Of a stretch of 64,000 nucleotides of DNA, positions 1 through 12,406 are shown piece after piece. Origin of the DNA: Trissonchulus latispiculum (Eukaryota; Nematoda; Enoplea; Enoplida; Ironidae). The notes beneath the pieces were generated by a model that did not search any database, had not been told where the DNA came from, and saw nothing but the letters and a program-made list of their open reading frames with translations. The position numbers and the translations under genes were made by a program. The first letter of the stretch is position 1. Each line of letters starts with the position of its first letter. Location of the stretch: contig JASAND010030314.1 in the NCBI GenBank assembly GCA_030248195.1, positions 1 to 64,000 of the forward strand, written 5' to 3'.

Positions 1-34
1 TGTACTTCGTTCAGTTACGTATTGCTACAAGTCG

Positions 35-1883
35 GCTAAAGATAGCTGCAAACTGAGAAAATGCTTTAGTTTTTAGCGAAAAACCGATTTCTTTCACCAC
101 CCCCTCGAAAATTTTTCCTTACCCCTCCCCCAACTTTTGGCTACCCCCCTCCCCGAGCCCGAACCCCCCCAACGATTTTTGGACCCAAAAAGTTAGCTAA
201 ATTTATTCGAAAAATGGTCATTTTTGAAAAATTTTTGTAAAATTTTGACCCTAAAATCGCTTTAAAACGGTGCAAACACCCCTAAAACGTTAAGAATCAT
301 CCTTATTTTGATGAAAAAAGGGCTAAATTACAGAAAATTTTACATTTTTTGGCCATTTTTTGAAATTTCTGAGGTCCGAATTCTGGGGGGGGGGGGGGGG
401 GGGGGGGGGTACCCCATCACATTTTGGAGGTCAGCCAGATTTTCCCAACCCCCAGACCCAAAGTTCCAGGGATAACAACTATAACCCCCCTCCGCCCTTG
501 ATAAACACCCAAACTATACCCAAGTTTTTTAGCTAAAAATGCTGCTTTTTCGATGTACAGAAACTTACTCAAAAGCTTCTGTCAATAGATTTAGTATGCG
601 AAAATAGGGCTTCAAAATTGACAAATTAGTGCTAAAATATGCCTAAATTAGCCCAGATTGTGGTTTATAATTGCGTATATTACCTTTTAATTGCTATAAA
701 AAACCATCTTTAGCTCTTTATATCATAGATGTAATTGGGGGGAGGGTTTGGGGGTTAACCCCCCCCCCAACCATTATAACCCCCCCCCCCCCCCCCAGAA
801 ATTTTTGGGGGCCCCCGACTGGGGGGGGGGGTGTCGCCGAGGCGCGAAAAGTGGGCCGAAAATGGGGCATTGTTAGGGTAAATTTGGCAAATTTTTTTAA
901 AAAACGTCAAATTTTTGGCTTAACGTGTTTATTATCGTGAGATATATATACACGTTTATAGCGGTTTTATGGACTTCTAGACTCAATATTGACCTTATTG
1001 TGGACTCAGAAACATGTTGGCTATCAAGTTTTCGAGTGTAAAAACACTGTCTAATGTTAAAATTACTTAATGATTTCATGTTTTTCGGTATTACCAATGG
1101 CTGAAAATGCGATTTTTGGCATAAAAATAGAAAAATTTTTTGGGGGAGGTTTGGGGGGGGGGTCTAAAAAGGGCCCCCACCAAAATTCCGGGGGAGGGCC
1201 CCCCAACCCAAATCCCCGTTACACCTATGCTTTATATGTGATTTATAGCCATTATTTCGAATTTTTTTCAAAAATTTTCAGAATTTGCTAAAAATTTTTT
1301 CAAAAATTTTGCTTTTTTTTATTTGGTTTGGACCCAATTTTAGGGGGGGGGGGGTTTGAGCTCGGCTTGGGGGGGGGAGTAGTTGAGGTCGAGTAGGGGG
1401 AGTGGGGTCTGGCCTCTCCGTGGGGGGGGGGTCTCACAGGGGGCAAACTGTAGCCTGGTTGGTACACCTATGGGTGTAACGGGGATTTGGGTTGGGGGGC
1501 CCCCTCCCCCGGAATTTGGGGGGGGGGGGCCCTTTTTGGGCCTCCCCCCCAAACCTCCCCCAAAAAATTTTTCTATTTTTATGCCAAAAATCGCATTTTC
1601 AGCCATTGCTAATGCCGAAAAACAGGAAATCACTAAGTAATTTTAACATTAGACAGTGTTTTTAACGCGAAAACTTGATTGCCAACATGTTTCTGAGTCC
1701 AGAATAAGGTCAATATTGAGTCTGGAAGTCCATAAAACGGTTATGAACCTGTATTTCTCGCGATAATAAACACGTTAAGCCAAAAATTTAGACTTTTTGA
1801 AAAATTTTGCAAAATTTGACCTAAAAACGCCCTATTTTTGGCCAATTTTCGCGCCTCCGGCGCGACTACCCCCCCCCCCCCGG

Positions 1884-1918
<35 letters not shown>

Positions 1919-2476
1919 ACCTCCCCCAATTACACCTATGCATTAAACATACTCAAAAGCTTCTGTCAGTAGTTTTCGTATGCGAAAATAGGGCTTAAAA
2001 ATTGACAAATTTGTGCTAATTATGCTTAAATTAGCCCAGATTGTGGTTTATAATTGCGTATGTTACCTTTAATTGCTATAAATAACCATCTGTAGCTCTT
2101 TATATGTGATTTATAGCCGTTTTTTTCGAATTTTTTTAAAAATTTTCAGAAATTGCAAAAATTTTTTCAAAAATTTTGCGTTTTTTCCTGGTTTGGACCC
2201 AGTTTTAAGGGGGAGGGGGGTTTGAGAGCTCGGCTTGGGGGGGGAGTAGTTGAGGTCGGGTAGGGGGGAGGGGGTCTGGCCTCTCACTGGGGGCAAACTG
2301 TAGCCTGGTACACCTATTGTGAGGGGGTCTGACAAAAAAGGGGGGGGCCGAGGGGGAGGGGGGTCGAAAAAGTATTTGGGAGGAGGGGTAAGAAAAATTT
2401 TCGAGGGGGGGTGGTGAAAGAAATCGGTTTTTCGCTAAAAACTAAAGCATTTTCTCAGTTTGCAGCTATCTTTAGC
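35..2476. repeat. Foldback repeat with G/C homopolymers
   Basis: The sequence at about 35-125 returns as its reverse complement at about 2385-2476, so the segment is a large imperfect palindrome. Inner inverted pairs are also visible, for example 1080-1140 against 1560-1630. It is full of G and C runs, including 25 G at 385-409 and 32 G at 1886-1917. The open frames here are proline/glycine low-complexity translations of these runs and not genes. It is probably a foldback transposable element or nested copies of one. Confidence 0.6.
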
Positions 2477-4225
2477 GATTTGTAAGGTAATTAAGTAAAT
2501 TTTAGCAATTTTCCCTGGTTTTTTGAATATTTTTGAATTTTTGCCTGAAAACTTGCAAAAATTCAGGTTGGGGGTTGAAAATGTTTAGGGGCATAGTTTC
2601 CTTAGGGGGGGGGGTTGGGGGGTATCCCCCCAAAATTTTCGACCAAATTTACCCCCCCCCAGATTTTTGGACTATATCCCTCCCCCCCCCCTTTTTGGCT
2701 ACCCCCCTGGGCTTATTCAAGGGAATTTTTCTTGGGGGGGGCTCTTTGGGGGGGGGCCTCGGGGGGCGAGTCATTCGTGGGGGGGGGCGAAAATTTTTCA
2801 AAATTTTTCTAAAAACATGCTAAAAATAGCGCTATTTTTATAGTAATCGCTAAAAAAGTTCGTTTTTAGTGCAAAAATAGTGCTTAAATAGGCAAAAATC
2901 GATTAAAATCTCCGGCGAAGCCGAAAATTTTTGAAAATTTGGCCTTCTCAGCGATTTTTTCAGGGTACCAAAAGGGGCACCCACTTTTTTTTGGGGGGGG
3001 GGGGGGGGCGTTTTTTTGGGGGGGAGGGGTTTTTTTGGGGGGGCCCCCACCCCCACCCCCCCCCACTAGAATAAGCCCAGCCCCCCCCCCGAACCCCCCC
3101 AACGATTTTTGGACCCAGAAAGTTAGCTAATTCGGTTGAAAAATGGTCATTTTTTTGAAAACTTTTTCTAAAATTTTTGCCTAAAATCGCTTTCAGACGG
3201 TGCAAAAACACCTAAAACATTGAGAACAAGCCTTATTTTAACGCGTTTTTTGTCGAAACAAGGCTTTTTATCGTTTTAGGCGTTTTTACACCGTTTTAAA
3301 TCAATTTTAAGCCAAAATTTGAGAAAAAACGTTTTTCAAAAAATGGCCATTTTTAGCAAAGTTTAGCTGACTTTTTGACCCCAAAAAGTGCTGGGGGGGG
3401 TAACCAAAAGTGGGGGGAGGGATAGTCCAAAAATCGGGGGGGGGGGTAAAGTTGGTCAAAAATTTTGGTCCGGAGTACCCCCCCCCCCCCCCCCCCGTGG
3501 GGAAATTATGGTTAGGGGGGTACCCCCATTACATTTCGGAAGTCGGCCAAGATTTACCCTTCCCCCCCGAGACTCAAAGTTCCAGGGAAACTATGTTTAG
3601 GGGGGGGTCGGCCGGAGGCCGATTTGGGGGAGGGGTAGAAAAATTTTTTAGGGGGGAGGGTCGGTGACCATAGGTGTGTTGGGGGGACCCCCCCAAAATG
3701 ACAAATTTTCGCTACCCCCCCCCCCCCCCCAGATTTTCAGATTTTTGCTACCCCCCCAGATTTTTAGCCCAAAAGTGGTCAAAAATGGCATAAAATCGAA
3801 AATTGGGGGGGTCCCCCCACCCTCCGTCGGAACCCCGCCCCCTCAGATTTTTTTGCCCAGCTACACCTATGAAGTGATCCATCAATTTGGGGGGAAGGGG
3901 TCCCCCTCCCCAAGACACCTATGGGAGGGGTGACGGAACCCCGCTCCGCCCCCAAATGGACAATTCTAGCTCCCACCAACTGGCCAAATTTTTAGGATTT
4001 TTGGTCAAAATTTTTTGGTCGAAAATCGTCTATTTTATCGTAATTTTTGTGCACTTTTATGCTTGGTTATAGCAGTATATGTAGAAAATTCCATTTTCTT
4101 GATTCCCTTGACCTTAGGGTGAGTGGGGGGAAGCCCTAAAAAGTGAGGGGGGAAGAGGTCGAGTGGGGGGGGGAACCCAGAAAGTGGGGGGCGCAACCCC
4201 AAGTAAAAAAAACCCTGCTCATATT
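2477..4225. repeat. Cluster of G/C-run dispersed repeats
   Basis: Several fragments share short AT-rich segments (aaaatttttgg-like) alternating with runs of C or G. The stretch ending near 3082 (ACTAGAATAAGCCCAG) resembles the right end of the element at 14496-14840, so the cluster contains fragments of that family. No coding exon is recognised. Confidence 0.5.
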
Positions 4226-4458
4226 GGTGCGTGTACAAACTTGTCTTCTGCACTTTCCAACCTCACCAGACTCATGTTAGCATTTTACATGCTTGTCTTA
4301 TTCTAATTTACAACCGACAATATTTAGCATTTTACATGTTCCATGTTGACTCATATTCCTTTTTTTGCTCTTTAGGAGCATTTTTATATCTTGTATATAT
4401 ATATATACATATATACGTGTGTGTATTTTGCTAGATTTATGTGGCTTTATCTGGTTTT

Positions 4459-7400
4459 ATGCTGGCAAGCACTGTTGGAACCGCAGCGGTGAGCACAGTC
4501 TGTACGGTTACGAATGGCGGCGGGAATGGGAGTGGAGGGCGGACTGGGAGCAGCAGCGGCAGCAGTGGCAACCACAACACCAACGGCAGCAGCACTTACT
4601 CCGGGAACCTGTCGCCGCCCACACTGAACAATGTTCGGATTATTCAGGAGATTTTTGACAGCTACAATGATCTAGGCCATGAACAGGCCCTGAGTCAGTT
4701 GGACGCGGCCCTCGGCGAGCGCTGTCGCTACATCATCATCGAGCCCGTTCGACTCGCGGACGAGACCTCTCGTTGGATCAGTGTGGGGAATCTCCTGGCC
4801 CGCTCCGTCCTCCTCACCGGTCTCGGGACCACGGCCCTAGTCCTGGCTCGACCCCAGATGTACCTACCCTGGGCCATTGGATCCCTTGTCTGTTTCACGG
4901 GATACGGCCTTTATAAGTACGTAACTATATATATATGCGTATGCGTACGTACTTATTACGTACATTAGGTTCGGAGTTCTCTGGTATCTTCTACTTAAAT
5001 ATTTTCTTTTGAGGGAGAACTATATAAATGATTTTTTCTGAAGGGATGTTGAAATTTCTTATTTAGCTCGCAGAAATATTTGGCCTGTTTTATGTTGGCT
5101 ATATCATCGCATGATGCCATTGTATATATAGTCAGGTTCCCGAAAAAACCAGTTAACAGTTTTTTGCTCCAAACTTCTGCAGGGTGACGTGGGACAGCCC
5201 AACTAGGGTGCATATGCATAGGGCTCGGTCCTACACATATGCCCACCTATAGCCCCTAGCCTGCCTCCCTGGCAATCCTGAGTAATTAAAAAATTTGGTG
5301 GTTTTTTTGGGAACGATTCCCAAAAAAACCAGCGTTCCCAAATAAAAAGCCACCCTCTTTACTACTGGCAGAGAAGAGGCAGGGCAAATATCTAATATTA
5401 CCTATATATAGCCCATAACCGACCAATACTACACGGTGCTTGGTGGAGCTCAAGGGTCTAGCCCTTTAACGCCCAGACTTAAAATTTTTGAGCTAGCCTA
5501 ATAACTTTTATGGTACATTAACGCCCTTGGCCCAAAACCTCCGAAACAGCAAATTTTTTTCTGATCGATCGATTTCTGCTGATCACGTGATCGGTTTTGT
5601 AATGTAAAGTACACTCGACATCGGGCAATAATGATTGTAAAGTACACTCGACTTTGTACGTAAAAGTCATCATTTTACAGCTAATTTAATGTTATAAAAC
5701 ATGTTAGAAAAGGACTAGTTAAAATGTTTGGACCAGAAATCAATCAGCTAGAGTTTGCACAGCATGTGCATACTATTCTCTACGGTAATATCCTTATTAC
5801 ACGCGTCTTCAATTTGTAGAAGGGAATATCAACCTATTAATGCCTATTCTGCTCCTGCATTGTTGGAGTTGAAAAGTGGTTCGGCTGCACTAAATTTAGA
5901 TGTATCCAAGGCTCTTTTGTTGTCGTATCCAGTGCACGCAGCTACTTCCTTAGTATGGAGGTCTCACAAGACGCATAAGCCAAGCTAATTGTGCGCCAAG
6001 CCCTAATTTGAGAACATTATCAACTGCTATATCAAATGGTGGGTAAACAGGACTGCCTGAGAGTGAGAAGGAATTCTGTCGGCATTTGGTGCAACGTAGA
6101 GAGAATAAACTGGTCAGACGCAGATTAGAAAACCTTCTTCTTCTTCTTCTGCTGATCTGGGCTCGTCAGCAAAATGCTATATGAGGGCACTTCAGCAAGC
6201 AGCAATCCAGCACACGTCTTCGCATGTTGATGATCGAGGACATCCAGGGGATGATGGGGATGGATCCAACAGCTCGGTAGCATATTTAACGAATGATGCC
6301 ACGCTTCCATGTTAATCCGACACGACAAATTAATACCGTGACCCCAGGAGTGTGGAACCCATTCGCTCCGTTGACCAGACGGATGCCAGGGAGCACCTGT
6401 GGGGATTTCCATTTGATGGGGTCCATGTCCATCGGATTTCCCACGGAGGTGGTTCCAAACCCCCCATTAGAAAACCTCAACTAGTTTATCAACGTCGTGG
6501 TCGTAGAGGGAAGCTCCAGCACGGATTCACAGGGTGTGGTATCATTCTGTTGGTTTGAGTTGGTATAGATTCCTTCTGGAGCTCTGCTTTAAACTTCACC
6601 ATTATTTCATCAATGTATTGTAATTCTGGTAGTCGCAACACAGCTAGCACCTCTGTGATACATTGAAATTAGTAACATCCACCAATAGTTGATTTTGATC
6701 GAAAGGACAATAGTAAATCGTCAACACTTTGATATTCTGCTTCTTCTGCTTACAGTAGAAATTTGTGCAAAATACGAGTTGCTGACTTGACATAGGTATC
6801 TTTAGAAGCTTCCAAATCTTGTAGTCGCCAGAATAAGCGTGAATAATAATAATAATAGGCTCTAAGCATACCTGGACAAGGTATTGTGGGGAAAAAGGAG
6901 AGTCTAACTTTGTTGTGTCTGTTGAAAACACCAAGAAAAGCTAATTCAATGTGGAAAATAGGCATTTTCGGAGCCAATTTGCAATTAGTTGCATAATCTG
7001 AGCCAGCTTGAAAATCAATAGTAATTGTCATAACTGGACACAGCTGTTTAGCAAATGTTTGGCTCAAAGATCTTAGAACCTTCATTAGAAGTTTTGAGGG
7101 GCCGGAATTGAATCAGGAAATGTAGTTTATTTGTTAATGAAAGCTTGTTGCACTTTCCTTTTGCACAGGTAGAAAGCAATTAAAAATTTTGTATTCATTG
7201 AATTGAGATTACGTACCAAGCTAGACCTGATGTCAAGTAGGCTTGACATTCGCTATTGCCAGTTGTCGAGCCGACTTGACATTTTCTATTTTTTAATGTA
7301 GAGCGTCCTCGACAACTCCCCTGTTGTTCTAGTATGCACCATTGGAAAGAGCGATCAAAAATTACTATGTTCCCTTCTCCTTGACTCCACGGAATGTAAA

Positions 7401-10400
7401 GTGCACTCGACATCTGTTTCTAAGTGCAACTGTCTCATTTTGGGGCCAGGTGTCCACACTGTCGCAATCACAGCTGACTCAAAACAAAAAAGCAGCAAGT
7501 AGTCCTCGGTTATTTTGTAGCACCTTGTTAGCTAAAAAGCTTGGCCTAGGTTAGAAACGCCAAGCTATAAAGGAACGGTTTCTACGTAACTTTAAAAAAT
7601 GTCGAGTGCACTCTACCGTGGGCGTTAAAGGGCTAGCCTGGGCACGGCAGCCCACTTAGACTACCTTGGACCACCATGACATGGTGAGTCTGGAGGTGTA
7701 AGTTCCGATAACTTTTCTTTGAGCGCCAAACGCCTTAAGCCGACGTTTATAGCATATTTTGCACCCTTTTAACGTGTATTTGCTTTAAGTACACTATAAA
7801 ATTTCTGAGGACTTACCTGTAACAACAGTCCACATCCCCAACTTGGACCCCCGGGGACCTAGGCCAAGTTGGGGACTATCACCAAAACTACCCAAACAAC
7901 TGAAATTTGCGTAGAACCGTTTTATAACTAGGAAAACGCGTTTGCAGCGTGAATTATGCTGTAATTATGCTGAATCAGTTTTTAGCCAAGTCCAGTACTT
8001 CAAGAGACCAACTTGGGCCCGGACCAGGCTCAGGCTGTCTGAGCCAGTGAAATCACCTCAAAGATTCCAAATATAAGTTATTATGGTGTATTTTAGGGTA
8101 AAACGTTCTAAAACCGTGTTAATATCACCAGAAAAAGGCCAGTAGGGCTGGGATATGTGGTATCGTGAGCACTTGGGCACCTAACCTACCAACCACAATT
8201 ATGGACTTCCCGGGTTTTCCGTTGTGGTTTTGAGACAATTTTTTTCAACACCATGTCGAAACTTGTCCGAGGGTGGTTTTGGGGTGGTTGTCTTCTAGCT
8301 GGCGCCCTGGCTTCACCAGATGAGGGCGCACTTAGGGGGGGGGCGGCCGCCCCCCACCCCCGAAACCAGACGTAAAGGAAAAAGTTTAGCGTCCGCGCGT
8401 AGCGCGGACATAACAGTCAAAAAAATTTTGCGCCTTCGGCGCGATATTAAGTTCATTTTTGCTTAATTTACCCTTATTTCAGCTTTTTAAACCTTTCAAT
8501 AGCAACTTTTTGACATATTTTCGCTTTGGCTCAATTTCGTTCAAATTTTCTCGCCTGCGGCGCTTTTCTAGCTCAATTTCGTTCAATTTTTCGACTTCAG
8601 CGCTTTAATGACATGATTTCTTTAAATTTTTTGCGTTCCAAATGCATTTCATTTCGCATACGTACGTATATATTAGGGATCGACCGGATATCCGGATCCG
8701 GATCCGGATCCTGCCGGATATTGCAGATCCGGATCCGGCAGAAAAACCATCCGGATCCGGATCTTTTTTTCAGTTAACGAACCAAAGGAAATTTATCACT
8801 GAAACTAAAATATTAATGCCTGGAGCGCTCAAAATAAATTTCTAGAAGCGAATTTTCGTCTTAAGAGTGTGGCTTTTACTGGGGGCTGCCGCCCCAGGCC
8901 CCCGTGTACCTTAATATTTAACTTTAACTTAAAATTTATATAACTTTAGTGAAATTTTTAAGATGGTTCCAAGTAAAATAGATCAGCAAATTTAAAGATT
9001 TTTATGAGCATGTACTGCCGTTTCACAAATATACTGAATACATAAATAGATAAATACAAGCATATATAAATGAGCGGTGCTGACTACTTTCATCCTAACG
9101 ATATCGTTCCTAATATATATGTAATGAAAAAGAAAATTCGGAGTTTGTTTTCGTATCGGCTGCGGTGAGTCTTGCTAGGCTCCAGCCGCTGCTACAAAGA
9201 ATTTAACTGCCGGTATGCAACAACATAATCGAATTAACTGGATCAAAACGTTTTTTAAATTGAAAATCCTGGTTGCTATTAAAACTATAACTTGAATTAT
9301 TTATTCGTAAATAACTATTTTCAGCAGCAACGGTATTGGTTTTATTTTTCTCAAGCTCCATGTAAGAAGTTATGTTAATGTTAATCTACTTAAGCTGAGT
9401 TTTTTGAAAAACTTTGATTGTTAACTGTTCCATGTTTGCGGCTGCGGCTTATTCATACATTTCAAAATTCGTTATATACTTACTTAGCGAATATTGTTTG
9501 TTTCAAGCTAAATGTTGAAGTCAATTTGCAGCATTCAAAGAAAGAGAAATTGTTGAAACGTATTAAATAAATTCACTACCAGCATTAAAACATTATTAAA
9601 TCCACAAAAAACCCTATAAACATTAACAAAATCAAAGCACAAAATTTTAAAAATTTGCATGTATTTTGATGACTAGATCCGGATCCGGATCCGGCCGGAT
9701 CCAAACTGGATCCGGATCCGGCAAAATTTTGGATCCGGTCGACCTCTAGTATATATACAATCTTTTTAAATCTTTTATTTAATAAAGGTTGCCATTATAC
9801 ATAGATTGTTCATACTTTCAAAATACTCTCAACTTTTATTTATAAAAATCTTTTTAAAGGCTTCCATTGCGGATTTTTTCATGGTTTTAAAATTTTCACA
9901 ACTTCTGGGGGGCTCCGTCCCTCAGACCCCCCCCCCGTGGATGAACGGCAATTTCGAAGTCTTGTGCATCTGGCGAAAGGAAAGAAATTTTTTGATTACT
10001 CGACCCCCCCCCTCTTCAAAATTCTTACTTTTTTGAAAAACAAATAAATTTTTGAATTTGTTTTTTGTGAATTTTGACTTGTTTTCAAAAATTTTGCCCC
10101 AGACCCCCCCAATTTTTTCGAGGTCCCCCCCTGAAAAAATTTCCAATGTGCGCCACTGATACTGATATATTGTAATATTAAGGTCTTCTACTTGTTATGC
10201 GCCAAATTTGGCTCGAAACGGTCGAAGTACCTTGGAGATCTGGCACTGGTTTTCTGGCTTTTCCCTACAGGGGGGGGTGGGCCCCCCTGAATTTCGTTCC
10301 CCCCAGACTTGGGTCGCCCCCCCAGAATCGCCCCCCCAGGATTCGGGCCTTCCCCCCCCCCCAGAACTCCAAAATGCCCGGACAAGTAGGGTTTTGAGGG

Positions 10401-12406
10401 TAAATTTTGAAAAATTTTTCCGGCTTCGCCGGATTTTTACCCATTTCTGAGCATTTTGTCGCTATTTGAAGCTTCAATTGAACCTAAAAACAGTTTATTT
10501 TTAGCTTAGCCGCAAACAATAGCTATATTTAGGCATTTTTTGAAAAATTTTCTTCCCCCCCCAAAAATCCGAGCCCCCCCCCCCCGACGTGGGGGGGAAC
10601 CCCCCCAGACTTCCCCCCCAGAAATTTTTGCCTAGGAAAAAGCCAGGTTTTTTTGGGAACTTTGTCACCGATTTTTTGGGAACCTGACTAACAAACAAAC
10701 AATTGGTTTATTCAGTAAAGATTATAGTCACGCAGTAAAACATTTACTGAAAAGGAGTACAAAGAACTGCATATACAGCTTCTTACATGCATCCATGCAT
10801 ATATACAACATTAAAAAACAAACCAAAGTCCAGACTAATAATACGTACGTATATACATGTACAAACTACGTGCAAAATCGTGAAATTATATAAACATGTG
10901 CAGTAAAATAGCCACAGAAAATGTTAGAAGAGCTTTGTATAAATCGACAAATCTATATCCCGCAGTTTAGATTTAAAAACATCAAGTGAATCAACATTGA
11001 CAACTTCAAAGGGAAGGCTATTCCACAATTTAACTACTCTGCTACTGAAAAAGTTCAATTTCTCATTTCTTCGGCAATGTACAGAATCTAACATTAAATT
11101 ATGACCCCTTAGTCCCGCGTTCTGACGGTAGGCAAAATAGTCGGAAAAATCAACGTTGTCGAGATTCTTTACTATGCGAAAGCACTGATTGAGATCTGCT
11201 TTGATTCTGCGCAATTCCAAACTTTCTAATCCCAAAATTGCCAAACGCTCAGAATATGTTTTGTTGCGTAAACCTGGAATCCGCTTTGAAAACCGCCTTT
11301 GTACGTTTTCTACTCTCTCAATGTCCTTTTTTAAATACGGAGACCACACCGGCGAGTCGTACTCCACAATAGGTCGTATGTGAGTAGTGTACATTGCACA
11401 CAGAAAATCCCGGTCTCGTGATCGAAATGACTTAAAAATAATGTTCATACGAGTCAAAGCTTTAACACTTATTGACGAACAGTGTTGAGAAAATTTTAAT
11501 TTTTCATCTACGATTACTCCTAGATCCTTCATGGAATTTACCGCTGGTATCTGAACATTGCTCACTGTATAATCAAATTTATTGTTGTTTCCACCGAAAT
11601 GCATTAAAACACACTTTTTCAAAGCAATTTTCAGTTGGTTCTCGTTCGCCCACCCAAAAACGTTATTGATATCATTCAAGAGTACACTACTGTCAGCATC
11701 ACTACCTAACCTGACTAACACTACCTAAGTGGACCTAACACACTTCCTTGAGGCACCCCACTCAGAACCTGGCACCGTGACTATATAAATATATATACAT
11801 ATTGAGGATTTATATATCCCGAAAATGCATCTTGTAATTTCTTCTAGATCGGGCAGGCTCCTTTTTCAAATTCCGAGTCCGCTTTGAGAGTTGTGTTCAT
11901 TCTTAGTTGCTTGTACAGCTGGGGGATTTGGCCAGTGGAGTTTTTTGACATCTGCTTCATGATGAAGTGTGAACTTTCCACGCACGCATTATTAGACAGT
12001 TTGACATGATCGTGTTTTGTACTTTGTATACGTATAGTAAGCTCGTAATATTTTGTATGGAACTCTCATGCCCTAGTTTTGGGCTTAACTGTGCCTCTTG
12101 TGTTTCAGACTGTGCTGGCTCCGGGACCCCTGTTCTCAGTATCAGCACTTGCGTGATCCCAGTGTCCTGAAGCGACTCCCCCTGAACGGTGGCATGAAGA
12201 CGGGGGCCCTCGGCGGAATGGGAATGGCCGGAGGGAGCTCCTATGGAGGAAGCAGTGGAACTGGAGCGCTCCTGGGCGGGGTTCGCAGTCCTCTGGTGAT
12301 CGTCTACTGTGATACGACGGTTCGTAGACTCTATCTGAGCACCTGTGTCTCTGGTCTCCTCATGCTCTCCTCCTATCACTTGTGGAAACTTTGGGTAGAT
12401 GGATGA
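4459..12406 (+). CDS. TMEM11: TMEM11, mitochondrial membrane protein (two coding exons)
   Basis: Exons 4459-4916 and 12109-12406 join to 251 codons plus TGA. The donor is AA|GTACGT and the acceptor TGTTTCAG|A, and the split codon gives Lys. The product matches the TMEM11/PMI family, a mitochondrial membrane protein that shapes cristae and associates with MICOS. The diagnostic core is YIIIEPVRLADETSRW at about residues 91-106. It is followed by two hydrophobic segments (about 115-150), then DPCSQYQ just after the intron, LKRLPLNG, and a C-terminal hydrophobic segment (LYLSTCVSGLLML). Human TMEM11 has 192 residues. The extra length is a Ser/Gly/Asn-rich N-terminus and a Gly-rich insert before VRSPLVIVYCDTT. 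ATG 4459 is the first ATG in frame; a TTTTGCTAG acceptor ends at 4434, 24 bases upstream, so the 5' UTR is probably spliced. The 7192-bp intron is filled with mobile DNA. Identity rests on remembered family sequence. Confidence 0.9.
5458..7636. mobile_element. 2.2-kb inverted-repeat element in the TMEM11 intron
   Basis: An 18-bp perfect inverted repeat, CTAGCCCTTTAACGCCCA, bounds it at 5458-5475 and 7619-7636. Just inside each end the motif TGTAAAGTACACTCGACAT recurs, with copies near 5600, 5640, 7395 and 7600, some inverted or with one change. TTAA lies inside both terminal repeats (5466 and 7625), so piggyBac-type insertion at TTAA is possible but unproven. Open frames inside (for example 6750-7085 on the minus strand) resemble nothing I recognise, so it may be non-autonomous or a decayed autonomous copy. 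Confidence 0.55.
8674..9748. mobile_element. Non-autonomous hAT element, GGATCC-word family
   Basis: Termini are TAGGGATCGACCGGAT and, inverted at the right, TAGAGGTCGACCGGAT. They are flanked by a perfect 8-bp target-site duplication GTATATAT (8666-8673 and 9749-9756). An 8-bp TSD and YARNG-type tips are hallmarks of hAT transposons. Both subterminal regions are arrays of CCGGATCCGGATCC words. The interior is AT-rich with no transposase frame, so it depends on a transposase supplied elsewhere. Confidence 0.8.
9757..10158. repeat. Dispersed repeat with C-run blocks
   Basis: The motif ATCTTTTTAAAGGCTTCC and the following CACAACTTCTGGGGGGCTCCG recur near 29420-29560 and 27360, showing a dispersed family. 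The right end, GTGCGCCACTG, resembles a hAT tip (CAGTGGCGCA inverted), but no matching left tip was found. Confidence 0.35.
10254..10646. mobile_element. Small TIR element, CTGGCTTTTCC family
   Basis: The left tip is CTGGCTTTTCCCTAC and the right tip inverted is CTGGCTTTTTCCTAGG. Both sides carry GTTTT, consistent with a 5-bp target duplication, though T-richness weakens this. The interior is C/G runs around a short AT-rich core. A shorter relative lies at 12825-13040. Confidence 0.45.
10924..11780 (-). pseudogene. Broken LINE reverse transcriptase (3' part of ORF2)
   Basis: The minus strand reads the reverse-transcriptase motif SGVPQGSVLGPL at about 11735-11775, then hits a stop. After a frame change a 265-residue frame (11721 to 10924) continues with the thumb and C-terminal region: DINNVFGWANENQLKI, KKCVLMHF, LGVIVDEKLKFS, HIRPIVEYDSPVWSP, KLWNSLP. 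This is the layout of CR1/jockey-type non-LTR retrotransposons. The catalytic F/YADD box and roughly 30-40 residues expected between the two parts are absent, so this copy cannot be active. It is a fossil in the TMEM11 intron, in antisense orientation. Confidence 0.85.

Noticed and set aside
1383..3933. Many 60-100 codon Pro/Gly-rich frames
   Set aside because: All arise from G and C homopolymers in foldback repeats.
11957..12379. Minus-strand 140-codon frame
   Set aside because: It overlaps TMEM11 exon 2 antisense and has no family resemblance.
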